A stretch of 64,000 nt of DNA from Micromonospora lutea (GCF_016863535.1 NZ_BOPB01000025.1:155925-219924), one strand, 5' to 3'. Shown: positions 6,528 through 15,379, numbered from the stretch's first letter. Program-made: numbers and translations. Notes: a model not told the origin generated them from the sequence alone.

Positions 6528-8899
6528 TCCGGGAGCGGGCGTATCCGGTCGAGCCGTGGCACGTGCGGGAGACCCGGCTGGACATGGACGTGATCGCCCA
6601 GTCCGAATCGGTGTTCGCCCTGTCCAACGGGCACATCGGGTTGCGCGGCAACCTGGACGAGGGTGAGCCGCACGGGCTGCCCGGCACCTACCTCAACTCG
6701 TTCTACGAACTGCGACCCCTGCCGTACGCGGAGGCCGGGTTCGGCTTCCCCGAGTCCGGCCAGACCATCGTCAACGTCACCAACGGCAAGCTCATCCGGT
6801 TGATGGTGGACGACGAGCCGCTCGACGTGCGCTACGGCGAGGTGCTCGGCCACGAGCGGATCCTCGACATGCGCGCCGGCACGCTGCACCGGTCGCTGCA
6901 CTGGCGCTCCCCGGCCGGCCGCGAGGTCCGGATGACCAGCACCCGGTTGGTCTCCTTCCGGCAACGTTCGGTGGCCGCGTTCCGTTACGAGGTCGAACCG
7001 GCCGACGGCAAGCCGCTGCGATTGATCATCCAGTCGGAGCTGGTGGCCAACGAGACGTTGCCGCCGCAGAGCCGTGACCCGCGCGTCGCCGCAGTGCTGG
7101 AGTCACCGTTGCAGGCGGAGGAGGAGCTGACCACCCCGGCCGGTGGGCTGCTGATCCATCAGACCAAGGTCTCCGGGCTGCGGGTCGCCGCCGCGATGGA
7201 CCATGAGGTGAGTTCACCGGCCCGGACGTCGGTCGGCTCCGAGGGGTACGAGGACTGGGTGCGTACCACCGTGGCCTGCGTGTTGGAGCCGGGCCAGAAA
7301 CTTCAGGTGGTCAAGTACCTGACCTACGGCTGGTCGAGCCGACGTTCGTTGCCGGCGTTGCGCGACCAGGTCGGTGCCGCGCTGGCCGCGGCGAAGCTGG
7401 ACGGCTGGGACGGGCTGGTCCGTGAGCAGCGGGAGTACCTGGACGAGTTCTGGGACGCCGCTGACGTCGTGGTCGACGGTGACCCGGAGGTGCAACAGGC
7501 GGTCCGGTTCGGCCTGTTCCACGTGCTCCAGGCGGGTGCGCGAGCGGAGCGGCGGCCCATCTCGGCCAAGGGGCTCACCGGCCCCGGGTACGACGGGCAT
7601 GCCTTCTGGGACACCGAGATGTTCGTGCTGCCAGTCTTGACGTACACCCACCCGGCTGCCGTACGGGACGCACTGCAGTGGCGTTTCTCCACTCTGGAGC
7701 AGGCCCGGGAGCGGGCGCGAACGCTCAACCTGGCCGGGGCCGCCTTTCCGTGGCGCACCATCGAGGGGCCGGAGTCGTCGGGATACTGGCCGGCGGGGAC
7801 TGCCGCGTTCCACGTCGCGGCCGGCATCGCCGACGCGCTGCGCCGCTACGTGTTGGCCACCGGTGACCGGGAACTGGAGCGGGAGATCGGCCTGGAACTG
7901 CTGGTCGAGACGGCGCGGCTGTGGCGCTCGCTCGGGCACCACGACCGCGCCGGCAACTTCCACATCGACGGGGTCACCGGTCCCGACGAGTACACCGCCG
8001 TCAAGAACGACAACATCTACACCAACCTGATGGCCCAGCGGAACCTGCGGGCCGCCGCCGAGGCGGTCATGCGGTACCGCGACGAGGCGTTCCACCTGCG
8101 GGTCACCGACGAGGAGGCCGCCGCGTGGCGGGACGCCGCCGCGGCCATGCACATCCCGTACGACCAGGAACTCCACGTGCATCAGCAGGTGGAGGGCTTC
8201 ACCCGGCTGCAGGAGTGGAACTTCGAGCAGACCCCGCCCGACCGGTACCCGATGCTGCTGCACTATCCGTATTTCGACCTGTACCGCAAGCAGGTGATTA
8301 AGCAGGCTGACCTGGTACTGGCCATGCACTGGCGGGGCGACGCCTTCACCACCGAGGAGAAGCTACGCAACTTCCTCTACTACGAGCGGCGTACGGTCCG
8401 TGACTCCTCACTGTCGGCCTGCACCCAGGCCGTGCTGGCGGCGGAGGTCGGCTACGCCGATCTGGCGCACAGCTATCTGCGCGAGGGCGCGCTGCTGGAC
8501 CTGCACGACCTGAACGACAACACCCGCGACGGCGTGCACATGGCGTCGCTCGCGGGTGCCTGGCTCGCGCTGGTCGCCGGGTTCGGCGGTCTGCGGGACC
8601 ATGACGGGACGCTGTCGTTCGCGCCGTCCCTGTCGAGCCGGCTCAACGCACTGTCGTTCTCGCTTCAGTGGTGCGGCATGCGGTTGCGGGTCGACATACG
8701 CAGCCACGAGACGACGTACGCCCTGCACCACGCCGACCCGGACGCGCTCATCGAGCTGCGTCACCACGGCAAACCGGTGCGGGTCGTCTGCGACGAGCCG
8801 GTGACCGTGCCGAATCCGCCGCCGCGTACGGACCTGCCGATACCGGAGCAGGCACCCGGGCGGGCACCGCTGCTCCGGCTACCGGACAATCCGGCCTGA
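6524..8899 (+). CDS. Glycoside hydrolase family 65 protein (disaccharide phosphorylase)
   Basis: The 791-residue product has the full GH65 layout: N-terminal beta-sandwich (FALSNGHIGLRGNLDEGEPHG), linker, (alpha/alpha)6 catalytic barrel and C-terminal beta-sheet domain. The segments KGLTGPGYDGHAFWDTEMFVLP and HIDGVTGPDEYTAVKNDNIYTN (the latter with the general-acid Glu of the family) and RKQVIKQADLVLAM are visible. GH65 enzymes phosphorolyse alpha-glucosides such as maltose, trehalose, kojibiose or nigerose; the exact sugar cannot be read from the sequence. GTG start at 6524 overlaps the mutase stop, so the two form one translational unit for intracellular disaccharide use. Confidence 0.9.
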   Translation: MIRERAYPVEPWHVRETRLDMDVIAQSESVFALSNGHIGLRGNLDEGEPHGLPGTYLNSFYELRPLPYAEAGFGFPESGQTIVNVTNGKLIRLMVDDEPLDVRYGEVLGHERILDMRAGTLHRSLHWRSPAGREVRMTSTRLVSFRQRSVAAFRYEVEPADGKPLRLIIQSELVANETLPPQSRDPRVAAVLESPLQAEEELTTPAGGLLIHQTKVSGLRVAAAMDHEVSSPARTSVGSEGYEDWVRTTVACVLEPGQKLQVVKYLTYGWSSRRSLPALRDQVGAALAAAKLDGWDGLVREQREYLDEFWDAADVVVDGDPEVQQAVRFGLFHVLQAGARAERRPISAKGLTGPGYDGHAFWDTEMFVLPVLTYTHPAAVRDALQWRFSTLEQARERARTLNLAGAAFPWRTIEGPESSGYWPAGTAAFHVAAGIADALRRYVLATGDRELEREIGLELLVETARLWRSLGHHDRAGNFHIDGVTGPDEYTAVKNDNIYTNLMAQRNLRAAAEAVMRYRDEAFHLRVTDEEAAAWRDAAAAMHIPYDQELHVHQQVEGFTRLQEWNFEQTPPDRYPMLLHYPYFDLYRKQVIKQADLVLAMHWRGDAFTTEEKLRNFLYYERRTVRDSSLSACTQAVLAAEVGYADLAHSYLREGALLDLHDLNDNTRDGVHMASLAGAWLALVAGFGGLRDHDGTLSFAPSLSSRLNALSFSLQWCGMRLRVDIRSHETTYALHHADPDALIELRHHGKPVRVVCDEPVTVPNPPPRTDLPIPEQAPGRAPLLRLPDNPA

Positions 8900-8915
8900 C
8901 CCGGCTGCGCCGCCG

Positions 8916-9095
8916 TCAGATGGGCTCGCCCTGGGAAGGGCGGCCGGCGGCGTCGTGGGGCGACCTCGCCCGAGGATCGTCGGCCGAACGGGCCTCGGCC
9001 GCGTCGTCCGCCCAGTCCCGTCCGCGCTGCTCGTCCTCTTCCCGCCGGTCGCGTTCGGCGGCGGACTGCACGGGCTCACGCTGGTGATGCGCCAT
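8916..9095 (-). CDS. Small charged hypothetical protein (59 aa)
   Basis: A 59-residue frame (MAHHQREPVQ... to ...QGEPI) starting at the ATG complementary to 9093-9095. It is hydrophilic, rich in Arg, Asp, Glu and Ala, with no hydrophobic core, so it is probably disordered or helical. Its codon pattern is GC-rich at third positions, as for real genes nearby, and it fills an otherwise empty gap opposite two convergent/divergent neighbours. No family is recognised; it could also be chance. Confidence 0.45.
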   Translation of the reverse strand: MAHHQREPVQSAAERDRREEDEQRGRDWADDAAEARSADDPRARSPHDAAGRPSQGEPI

Positions 9096-9256
9096 GACGA
9101 TCCTCGCGATCTGTCGGCGGCGCCGGTGACGCCGGTCCGTCTGCGGTCGCCCGCCGGCTACCCGGCACCCCCCGGCGCAAACCCTCCGGGCGACCGGGGC
9201 GTGTGGCCGGCCGGGCTGGGTATCCGGGCGGTTGAGACAGCCGGCAGGGGGACGAG

Positions 9257-9925
9257 ATGGATGTGCACGGGCAAGCGGCGACGATCCCGGCAGGTGGCGT
9301 CCTGCTCCCCGCCGACCTGCTGGTGCCGGCGGAGCTGGTCGGGGCGGTGCTGTTCGCGCACGGCAGCGGCAGCTCCCGGCACAGCCCGCGCAACGTGGCA
9401 GTGGCTCACCAGCTCAACCGTGCCGGCCTCGGCACCGTCCTGGTGGACCTGCTCACCGCCGCCGAGGACGAGATGGACGCGGCAACCGCCGAACTGCGTT
9501 TCGACATCGGGCTGCTGGCTGACCGTCTCGCTGGGACCCTGAACTGGCTGGCCACCGAGCGGCCGTTCGGAGCCGCCCCGGTCGGCCTCTTCGGCGCGAG
9601 CACCGGGGCCGCCGCCGCGTTGGTCGCCGCGGCGCAACGGCCCGACCTGGTGCGGGCGGTGGTGTCCCGCGGTGGTCGTCCCGACCTGGCCGGGGCCGCC
9701 CTGGACCGGGTACGCGCCGCCACGCTGCTGCTGGTCGGCGGTCTCGACGAGGAGGTGATCACTCTCAACGAGCAGGCGCTCGGCAAGCTGACGTCCCGGG
9801 CCGAACTGCGGGTGATCCCCGGAGCGACGCACCTGTTCGAGGAGCCGGGCACCCTTGACCAGGTCGCCGAGGCGGCGGTCGACTGGTTCCACGACCACCT
9901 GCAACCTCAGCCGACACCGCACTAG
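9257..9925 (+). CDS. Alpha/beta hydrolase (dienelactone-hydrolase-like)
   Basis: The 222-residue protein has the features of a small alpha/beta hydrolase: oxyanion region VLFAHGSGSSRHSPRN, nucleophile elbow GLFGASTGAAAAL (Ser in GxSxG), acidic residue in LLVGGLDEEV and the catalytic histidine in PGATHLFEEPG. Proteins of this layout occur in actinobacteria alone or fused to phosphoribosyltransferase domains; substrates are unknown. No signal peptide is seen, so it is cytoplasmic. The ATG at 9257 follows GGGGGACGAG, a good ribosome site. Confidence 0.85.
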   Translation: MDVHGQAATIPAGGVLLPADLLVPAELVGAVLFAHGSGSSRHSPRNVAVAHQLNRAGLGTVLVDLLTAAEDEMDAATAELRFDIGLLADRLAGTLNWLATERPFGAAPVGLFGASTGAAAALVAAAQRPDLVRAVVSRGGRPDLAGAALDRVRAATLLLVGGLDEEVITLNEQALGKLTSRAELRVIPGATHLFEEPGTLDQVAEAAVDWFHDHLQPQPTPH

Positions 9926-9941
9926 GCCCGCTCCGAAGCGG

Positions 9942-11063
9942 TCACGCGGAGTCGCCGGTGGCTGCAGCGGCCTGCCGTTGACGCTGGACGCTGTCGATCA
10001 CACGCCAGGCGACAGCGGTGATCGGGACCGCCACGAAGGCCCCCGCAATGCCGGCGACGAGGGTGCCGGCGGTCACCGCGATCAGGATCACCGCCGGATG
10101 GAGTCGTACCTGGCGCTTCATCACCAGCGGCTCCAGCAGGTTGCCCTCCATCTGCTGCACGGCGATCACGGCGGCCAGGGTGAGCAGGGCGGTGGTGGGA
10201 CCGTTGGCGGCCAGTGCGACCAGCACCGCGACCGCGCCGGCCACGGTGGCACCGACGATCGGCACGAATCCGCCGATGAACGTGATCAGCGCCAGCGGGA
10301 ACGCCAGTGGCACCCTGAGCAACACCAGCGCCAGGCCGATACCGATGGCGTCGATGGCCGCGATCAGCATGGTGCCCCGACTGTACGAACCGAGGGTGCG
10401 CCAGCCGACCCGGCCAGCCTCGGCAGCGATCTCCCGGTTCCGCCCGGCCGCCCGGCGCAGCGTCCAGTGCCACATCTCCCGGCCGTCCTTGAGTAGAAAG
10501 AACAGCAGCACCAGGGCGAGCAGGGCGGAGCCGGCCACTTCGATCACCGTGCGGGCACTGGCGATCGGGTCCACCTCCTGCTGGCTGACCGTCTGACGCA
10601 GCTGGGCGAGCAACCCGTCGAGCTGTTCCTCGGTGACCGGCAGGGTGGAGATGACGAAGTCCCGGGTGCGCTCCAGCCCCTGACCCAGCTCGTCGCCCAG
10701 CTCGCTGAACTGGTCAGCGGTCAGACTCCAGACCAGGATGCCGACGCCGCCCAGGATGCCGAGCAGAAGCAGGACGGTGAGCAGGGCGGCGAGCGCGCCG
10801 GGCAGGCGTAGCCGGCGTAACGCCAGCCGCACCGGATCGAGCAGGGCGGCAAGGAAGAGGGTCGCGGCAACGGCGATGGCCAGTGGGGTGACCAGCAGCG
10901 TGATCTGCGCCAGCAGGTAGAGGCCGGCGGCGATCACCACCAGACAGGCGCTCCACACCACCGCGGAACGGATCAGCCAGGGCAGGGCCGCCCACGTCTG
11001 GCGCGGCCCGGCACCCCGGACCGTCGTCTCGTCGGACGGGTGCCCGCCATCTCCCGCAGCCAC
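9942..11063 (-). CDS. AI-2E family transporter (PerM-type permease)
   Basis: The 373-residue membrane protein has two N-terminal hydrophobic pairs (VWSACLVVIAAGLYLLAQ; LAIAVAATLFLAALLDPV), a long middle loop with helices, and a C-terminal cluster of membrane helices with the family motif GFVPIVGATVAGAVAVLVAL. The family was named for one member proposed to export autoinducer-2; other members are sodium/proton antiporters or of unknown function, so quorum-sensing should not be assumed. The C-terminus is convergent with the hydrolase gene. Confidence 0.88.
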   Translation of the reverse strand: MAAGDGGHPSDETTVRGAGPRQTWAALPWLIRSAVVWSACLVVIAAGLYLLAQITLLVTPLAIAVAATLFLAALLDPVRLALRRLRLPGALAALLTVLLLLGILGGVGILVWSLTADQFSELGDELGQGLERTRDFVISTLPVTEEQLDGLLAQLRQTVSQQEVDPIASARTVIEVAGSALLALVLLFFLLKDGREMWHWTLRRAAGRNREIAAEAGRVGWRTLGSYSRGTMLIAAIDAIGIGLALVLLRVPLAFPLALITFIGGFVPIVGATVAGAVAVLVALAANGPTTALLTLAAVIAVQQMEGNLLEPLVMKRQVRLHPAVILIAVTAGTLVAGIAGAFVAVPITAVAWRVIDSVQRQRQAAAATGDSA

Positions 11064-11229
11064 GTCGGCCCTCCTCGATCTCCGGCGAGGTCGGTACCCG
11101 GTCGGCGTTCTCCCGACACCGATTCCGCACCAGGGCCTGTTCTCGATGTGCCGGCTGAACCAGGGACGTCGACACAGACCCTAGTTGCCGGAGGCCGACG
11201 CGGAGGGCTTTCGGCGCGCGAGGCCCGGT

Positions 11230-12018
11230 TCAGTACGCGGCGGCCGGAACCCGACCACCGGCGACCGCTGGCATCTCCCGGGTCTGCTCGGCGGCACTCG
11301 GCGTGGTCAGCGGCAGCACGTCACGATCCTCGGTCGCCGGCAACAGCGCGCGGACCGATTCCTCGCGCAGGCTGCGTGCCGCGGCGGCGGCGAGTTCCGC
11401 GGCCCGCCAGGCCAGCTGCTCCCGTTCCCGGGCTGCCCGCTGTCGGGCCAGGAGGTGGTCGCGTACCGCTCGGCGCAGCATCAACTCCTGCTCGACCGGG
11501 TGCAACCGGGGATCCCAGCCGCGGTGGGCGAAGACGTCGCTGAGCTGTTCCACCGACAGCTCCCGTCGCCAGTACGCGTCCAGAGCCGCCCGATGCAGCC
11601 AGCGCTCACGGTCGGCGTACTCGGCGGGCGTCCGGGCGGTCTGCGGCAACGGCATGCCGGCGGCACCGGAGAGCCGACGCACGTCCGCCTCCGCCGCCTC
11701 GTACGCCCGCCATGCCTGCTCGGCCTCGTCCTGCGCGGCCAGCCATTCGTCGCGGCGGTGTCGGGCCGTGGCATCGGCCCGGTCTGCGGCGACGGTGACC
11801 TCTTCGGCCCAGCGTTCCTGGTCACGTCGTTGCTCGGAGTGTTCGGACCGGCTCGGCAGCGCGGCCTCGCGGATGCGGGTGCCGGCGTCGAAGCGGAACA
11901 GCCGGGGCCGCAGCAGCAGGGCGGCGACGGCGAGGATCACCACACCGAGCAGACCCAGCCAGATGACGGCGGCGCGGGGCGCGTCGAGCAGGACGGAAGA
12001 AAGGGCGGTACGCATCAT
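11230..12018 (-). CDS. Hypothetical membrane-anchored protein with long charged helical region
   Basis: Starting at the ATG pair complementary to 12013-12018 (ribosome site GAGGTG a few bases before), the product has about 262 residues. One transmembrane segment near the N-terminus (VIWLGLLGVVILAVAALLL) is followed by a long Arg/Glu/Ala-rich part predicted to be helical or coiled-coil, containing WRAYEAAEADVRRL and the globular-looking segment WRRELSVEQLSDVFAHRGWDP. The C-terminus is Pro/Ala rich. I do not recognise a named domain. Confidence 0.65.
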   Translation of the reverse strand: MMRTALSSVLLDAPRAAVIWLGLLGVVILAVAALLLRPRLFRFDAGTRIREAALPSRSEHSEQRRDQERWAEEVTVAADRADATARHRRDEWLAAQDEAEQAWRAYEAAEADVRRLSGAAGMPLPQTARTPAEYADRERWLHRAALDAYWRRELSVEQLSDVFAHRGWDPRLHPVEQELMLRRAVRDHLLARQRAAREREQLAWRAAELAAAAARSLREESVRALLPATEDRDVLPLTTPSAAEQTREMPAVAGGRVPAAAY

Positions 12019-12241
12019 CAACACCTCGCGGTCGGGATGAATCATCGACTGTGGTGGACGCAGGTGACGGCTGGTCGGTGGTGGCGCGGGCCGTGCCACC
12101 CGTCGGCCGATCGGGATCGCCGGGATGGGTCCGGGGATCAGCTGCCGAGGCGGCGACGCGGGGTTGGCCGGTTGGCCATCGCTGGCGTACTGGCCGGCGA
12201 GGCGCTGGCGTCACCGGCACGATCGGCCGGGCTGCCGTCGG

Positions 12242-12631
12242 TCAGCCGGCGGGTGGGCCGCGGCGGGTCGGCTCGCCCGCGCGGACGGGGGCGATGAAGT
12301 GACCGACCTGGGTTGCTCGGGCCGGCGCGGCGTCGCCACGTCGGGGCCCGACCGGTGCGCTAGCCGTCGGCTCCTGCCGGCCCTGGCCGGCATCGATCGT
12401 GGGGCGGGGCTCGATGGCGGGTCGGACCGCCACCGCTGCGGTTGACAGCGGGCCGACGGCGACCGCTGCGTTCGACGGTGGGACGGCGGCGGACCGGGCC
12501 GGCGGATCGGCCGCGACGGCCGCGCCGAGACCCACGGCGAGCACGAGGGACGCCAACGCCAACCGGGTCAGCTCACGCAGTGCGCGCAGCGTCGCCGGCC
12601 ACAGTGGACGGGCGAACGCTGGTGAGGGCAC
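12242..12631 (-). CDS. Hypothetical protein with one N-terminal hydrophobic segment
   Basis: This 129-residue frame has a basic N-terminus, a hydrophobic stretch (LTRLALASLVLAVGLGAAVAA) that could be a signal sequence or anchor, then a low-complexity Ala/Pro/Val tail with the repeated pattern AAVAV. It lies between two other minus-strand genes. The low complexity and lack of a known family make it uncertain; the opposite strand also has open frames of similar length that look less protein-like. Confidence 0.4.
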   Translation of the reverse strand: MPSPAFARPLWPATLRALRELTRLALASLVLAVGLGAAVAADPPARSAAVPPSNAAVAVGPLSTAAVAVRPAIEPRPTIDAGQGRQEPTASAPVGPRRGDAAPARATQVGHFIAPVRAGEPTRRGPPAG

Positions 12632-12723
12632 GGACCCAACCTATCCCGCCGTCGGCACGATCGCAGCGCTGCGACGCCACGGGGTGGGTGAAGCGCGACA
12701 CGTCGTCCGATCAGGACGGCGAC

Positions 12724-13059
12724 TCAGCGATCGGCGGTGCCGGTCACCGGCACCTCGGTGAAGAGGGCCAGCAGGTCACCGACCTGGCGGTCGGCCTCTG
12801 CCGGGTGGCGGAACCGTCCGGCCGGGTTGAGGGTGTATTCGTTGCGCCGGCCCACCCGGGTGCGGTGCAGGTAGCCGCCGGCCTCAAGATCGGCGACGAT
12901 CGCCTGGGCGGCACGTTCGGTGACACCGACCTCGGTCGCGACGTCGCGTAGCCGGGCGGTGGGGTTACGGGCGATGGCGAGCAGAACGTGCGCGTGGTTC
13001 GTGAGGAAGGTCCAGTTCCGCACATTTTCCCCTGCGTCAGTGTTCGCCATGCCCGCCAT
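12724..13059 (-). CDS. Winged-helix transcriptional regulator (MarR/ArsR-like)
   Basis: A 111-residue protein (ATG at 13059; a second ATG at 13050 is equally possible). Residues 15-80 form a winged helix: FLTNHAHVLLAIARNP, then the HTH RLRDVATEVGVTERAAQAIV and the wing GYLHRTRVGRRNEYTLNP. It probably binds DNA as a dimer. The gene is divergent from the carbonic anhydrase gene, so it may control that promoter; the ligand is unknown. Confidence 0.8.
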   Translation of the reverse strand: MAGMANTDAGENVRNWTFLTNHAHVLLAIARNPTARLRDVATEVGVTERAAQAIVADLEAGGYLHRTRVGRRNEYTLNPAGRFRHPAEADRQVGDLLALFTEVPVTGTADR

Positions 13060-13257
13060 CGTATGACCTGCCGTTCGGGTGTCCAGGTCGCGCTGAGGTC
13101 GGCATTCGGCGTGACCGGCGCAAGCGTTATCTGATGCATGAAATGCATATCACGTATAGCTTGACGTGCGTTATTTCGCGTGTGACCGTGATGGCAGCCC
13201 GTGACCAGCGCCGGCCGGGATGACCAGGCATTCCTCCCAGAGATGAGGTGCAGCCGA

Positions 13258-13956
13258 ATGAGTCGACCCGGAACGCTCGGTCCCCAGCCCGGGCCGGAAC
13301 GCGAGTTTCTCACCGCGGATCTTCCCGGCGCCCCGCAACAGGCCCTCGCCGAACTGTTGGCCGGCAATCGGCGGTTCGTCACCGACACGTTGTGGCACCC
13401 GAACCAGAACGCCGGGCGGCGGACCGCCGTCGCGGTCGAACAACATCCCTTCGCGGTGATCGTCGGCTGCTCAGACTCCCGGCTCGCTGCCGAGATCATC
13501 TTCGATCGCGGACTGGGTGACCTCTTCGTGGTCCGCACCGCGGGGCACACCGTCGGGCCGGAGGTGCTGGGCAGCGTGGAGTACGCCGTGCTCGTGCTGC
13601 GTACGCCGCTCGTGGTGGTGCTCGGGCACGACTCGTGCGGTGCCGTCCGGGCGGCCCGCGACGCACTGACCAACGCCATCACACCCCCGGGTCATCTGGG
13701 CGCCGTGGTCGACGCCGTGGTGCCGAGCCTGCATCGGGCGCAGGATGCCGGAGTGCACGAACTGGACGAGATCGTGGACATCCATATCGCGCGGACCGTC
13801 GAGACGATGCTGGCCTCCTCCGAGACGCTCGCGGCGGAGGTGGGTGCCGGGCGGTGCGCGGTGGTCGGGATGTCGTACCGACTGGCCGCCGGCGAGGTGC
13901 GGGCGGTGGCTGCGGAACCCGCCGAACTGGTTGGCGCGATGGCGACCACGTCCTGA
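13258..13956 (+). CDS. Beta-class carbonic anhydrase
   Basis: The 232-residue product contains the zinc-binding motifs of beta-carbonic anhydrases: Cys with Asp/Arg dyad in VGCSDSRLAAE and His plus Cys in GHDSCGAV. It interconverts carbon dioxide and bicarbonate in the cytoplasm. The start ATG at 13258 was preferred because GAGGTG lies seven bases upstream and the protein then begins a short distance before the family-typical PQQALAELLAGNRRFV; upstream in-frame starts exist at 13201 (GTG) and 13243 (ATG). A divergent HTH gene shares the intergenic region, and two strong hairpins follow the stop codon. Confidence 0.92.
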   Translation: MSRPGTLGPQPGPEREFLTADLPGAPQQALAELLAGNRRFVTDTLWHPNQNAGRRTAVAVEQHPFAVIVGCSDSRLAAEIIFDRGLGDLFVVRTAGHTVGPEVLGSVEYAVLVLRTPLVVVLGHDSCGAVRAARDALTNAITPPGHLGAVVDAVVPSLHRAQDAGVHELDEIVDIHIARTVETMLASSETLAAEVGAGRCAVVGMSYRLAAGEVRAVAAEPAELVGAMATTS

Positions 13957-13957
13957 T

Positions 13958-13979
13958 CGCGACCGCCGTGGCGGTCGCG
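13958..13979. terminator. Hairpin just after the carbonic anhydrase gene
   Basis: A 10-bp perfect inverted repeat (CGCGACCGCC / GGCGGTCGCG, 2-nt loop) starts directly after the stop codon. There is no T-run, as is usual for high-GC actinobacterial terminators. Confidence 0.6.
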
Positions 13980-14008
13980 TGAACAGCGCCACCGCCGCGC
14001 CTGACGAC

Positions 14009-14042
14009 GAGGGCCGTTCCGCCAGCCGGCGGAACGGCCCTC
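14009..14042. terminator. Bidirectional terminator-like hairpin between convergent genes
   Basis: A 15-bp perfect stem (GAGGGCCGTTCCGCC with its exact complement) closes on a 4-nt loop AGCC. It lies between the ends of the carbonic anhydrase gene (+) and the cell-wall hydrolase gene (-) and can serve both. Confidence 0.75.
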
Positions 14043-14061
14043 AGCACGTCGGGTCGGGCGA

Positions 14062-15078
14062 TCAGAGCAGCGACACGTGGACGTGGTCGGTGTGGTTGGA
14101 CGGGCCGCTGTAGGAACTCCAGCGCTCCGTCGCCGCGAACCAGATCTGTCGGTTCCAGATCACGTAGTAGATGCCCAGCCGGTCGGCGTTGCGGACCAGG
14201 AAGGCCGCCAGGTTGTTGCCGTAGATCCGGGTGTCGTTGTTGTGCCACGGCCTGAAGCCGCTGTTCTGCAACGACCAGTCACAGGCTCGGCCCTTGGGAT
14301 GCTCGAACTTGTCACCGGGGCGGAAGCAGCCGACGAACCGGTTGAATCCGGCCCGCTTGACCTCCTTGTACATGTGCAACGTGCGAGGAGTGATGCAGCC
14401 CGACGTGGTGGGGTCGTTCTGGCTGCACGACTCGGGTTTCCAGCTGCCGTCCGAGGCTCGGTTCGGGGCGACCCGGGCCACCGGCGAGGTGGCGTCCACC
14501 AGCCCGCCGGTCAGGCCGACACCGCCGACCAGCCGGAGCGACTTCTCCGCCTCGCTCTTCTTGCGCGCCATGTCGTTGGTCAACTTCTTCTGCTCGCGCA
14601 CCTCGGCGTCGAGCGCGAGCTTGGCCCGTTCGGCACGGGCCTTGACCGCGTTGACCTCACCCAGCTTCTTGTCGTTGAAGAAGTTCAACTCGTCAAGTGC
14701 CGAGGCCCGGTCGATGAACGAGTCCGGTGCGGTGCTCTGCAACAGCATGGCGATCGCGCCGACCCGGCCCGTCCGGTACGACTGGGTGGCGATCTGGGTG
14801 ACCTGTGGGGAGAGCGCGTCCAGGTCGGCCTGCGCGGAGCGGACCTCGACCGCCAGTTTGAGCTGGTTCTTCTTGGACTTCGCCAGCTTCGCCTTGGCCT
14901 TGGAGTAGTCCCGGGTGGTCGCCTCGATCAGATCGTTGAGCATCGGCGGGTCGTCGTCGTGCTCCGCCGGTTTGGGGTCGTTCGGTGCGGCCGTCGCCGG
15001 CATCGGACCGGCGAACACGGCGAACGCGGCGAACACGGCCACCACGGGTGTCAACCAGCGGCGTAGGGGTGCCGTCAC
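14062..15078 (-). CDS. Secreted coiled-coil protein with C-terminal LAS-type peptidase-like domain
   Basis: The GTG start at 15078 follows a strong GGAAGGGA site and gives a 338-residue protein with signal peptide (WLTPVVAVFAAFAVFAGP, cleavage near ATAAPND). Next is a long coiled coil (about residues 40-185, Lys/Ala/Glu-rich, as in PcsB/RipA-type wall hydrolases), then a C-terminal domain with HPKGRACDWS and SNHTDHVHVSLL. The H-x6-D and H-x-H pattern is that of LAS-family zinc peptidases (D-Ala-D-Ala carboxypeptidase/lysostaphin fold). It probably acts on peptidoglycan outside the cell. A c-di-AMP riboswitch precedes it, matching the known link between that signal and wall enzymes in actinobacteria. 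An alternative ATG at 15093 would overlap the riboswitch edge and is less likely. Confidence 0.85.
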   Translation of the reverse strand: MTAPLRRWLTPVVAVFAAFAVFAGPMPATAAPNDPKPAEHDDDPPMLNDLIEATTRDYSKAKAKLAKSKKNQLKLAVEVRSAQADLDALSPQVTQIATQSYRTGRVGAIAMLLQSTAPDSFIDRASALDELNFFNDKKLGEVNAVKARAERAKLALDAEVREQKKLTNDMARKKSEAEKSLRLVGGVGLTGGLVDATSPVARVAPNRASDGSWKPESCSQNDPTTSGCITPRTLHMYKEVKRAGFNRFVGCFRPGDKFEHPKGRACDWSLQNSGFRPWHNNDTRIYGNNLAAFLVRNADRLGIYYVIWNRQIWFAATERWSSYSGPSNHTDHVHVSLL

Positions 15079-15096
15079 TGTTTTCCCTTCCATCGA

Positions 15097-15238
15097 CCGC
15101 CGACCGGGTTAGCTGACGGGTTCGGGACGGAAGTGGCCCCTACCGCTTTCGCGGATTCACCCCACGCACCTGGGTCCCCGGCTCGCCTGACGGCGATTGG
15201 GCGGTGGTACCGCAGGCGCCGCTGCGCGCCTTCGGCGG
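15097..15238 (-). promoter_or_regulatory. Cyclic di-AMP riboswitch (ydaO-yuaA type)
   Basis: Read on the minus strand, the leader contains the hallmark actinobacterial ydaO blocks: GAGCCGGGGACCCAGGTGCG, then GGGGTGAATC, CGGTAGGG, and near the 3' end CGAACCCGTCAGCTAACCCGG. The closing stem P1 is visible as CCGCCGA (15232-15238) pairing with TCGGCGG (15097-15103). The ribosome site of the downstream gene lies only a few bases beyond P1. In Streptomyces this class controls resuscitation-promoting and other wall-hydrolase genes, switching expression off when c-di-AMP is high. Identification is from remembered consensus, with boundaries set by P1. Confidence 0.85.
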
Positions 15239-15379
15239 TGACCGGCAGTGAGGCTACCCGACAGTCCAACTGTGCTTCTACGTCCCGAACCCGACGAGAT
15301 GCGTCATTTCGTAATCGCGTTGAGTGACCAGCAACACGGTTTCGAACCGCATCAGTCGGGACGGTCACGTTGAGGAGTG

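Noticed and set aside
15133..15327. 64-codon plus-strand frame over the riboswitch
   Set aside because: It is explained by the structured RNA on the opposite strand and has no protein-like features.
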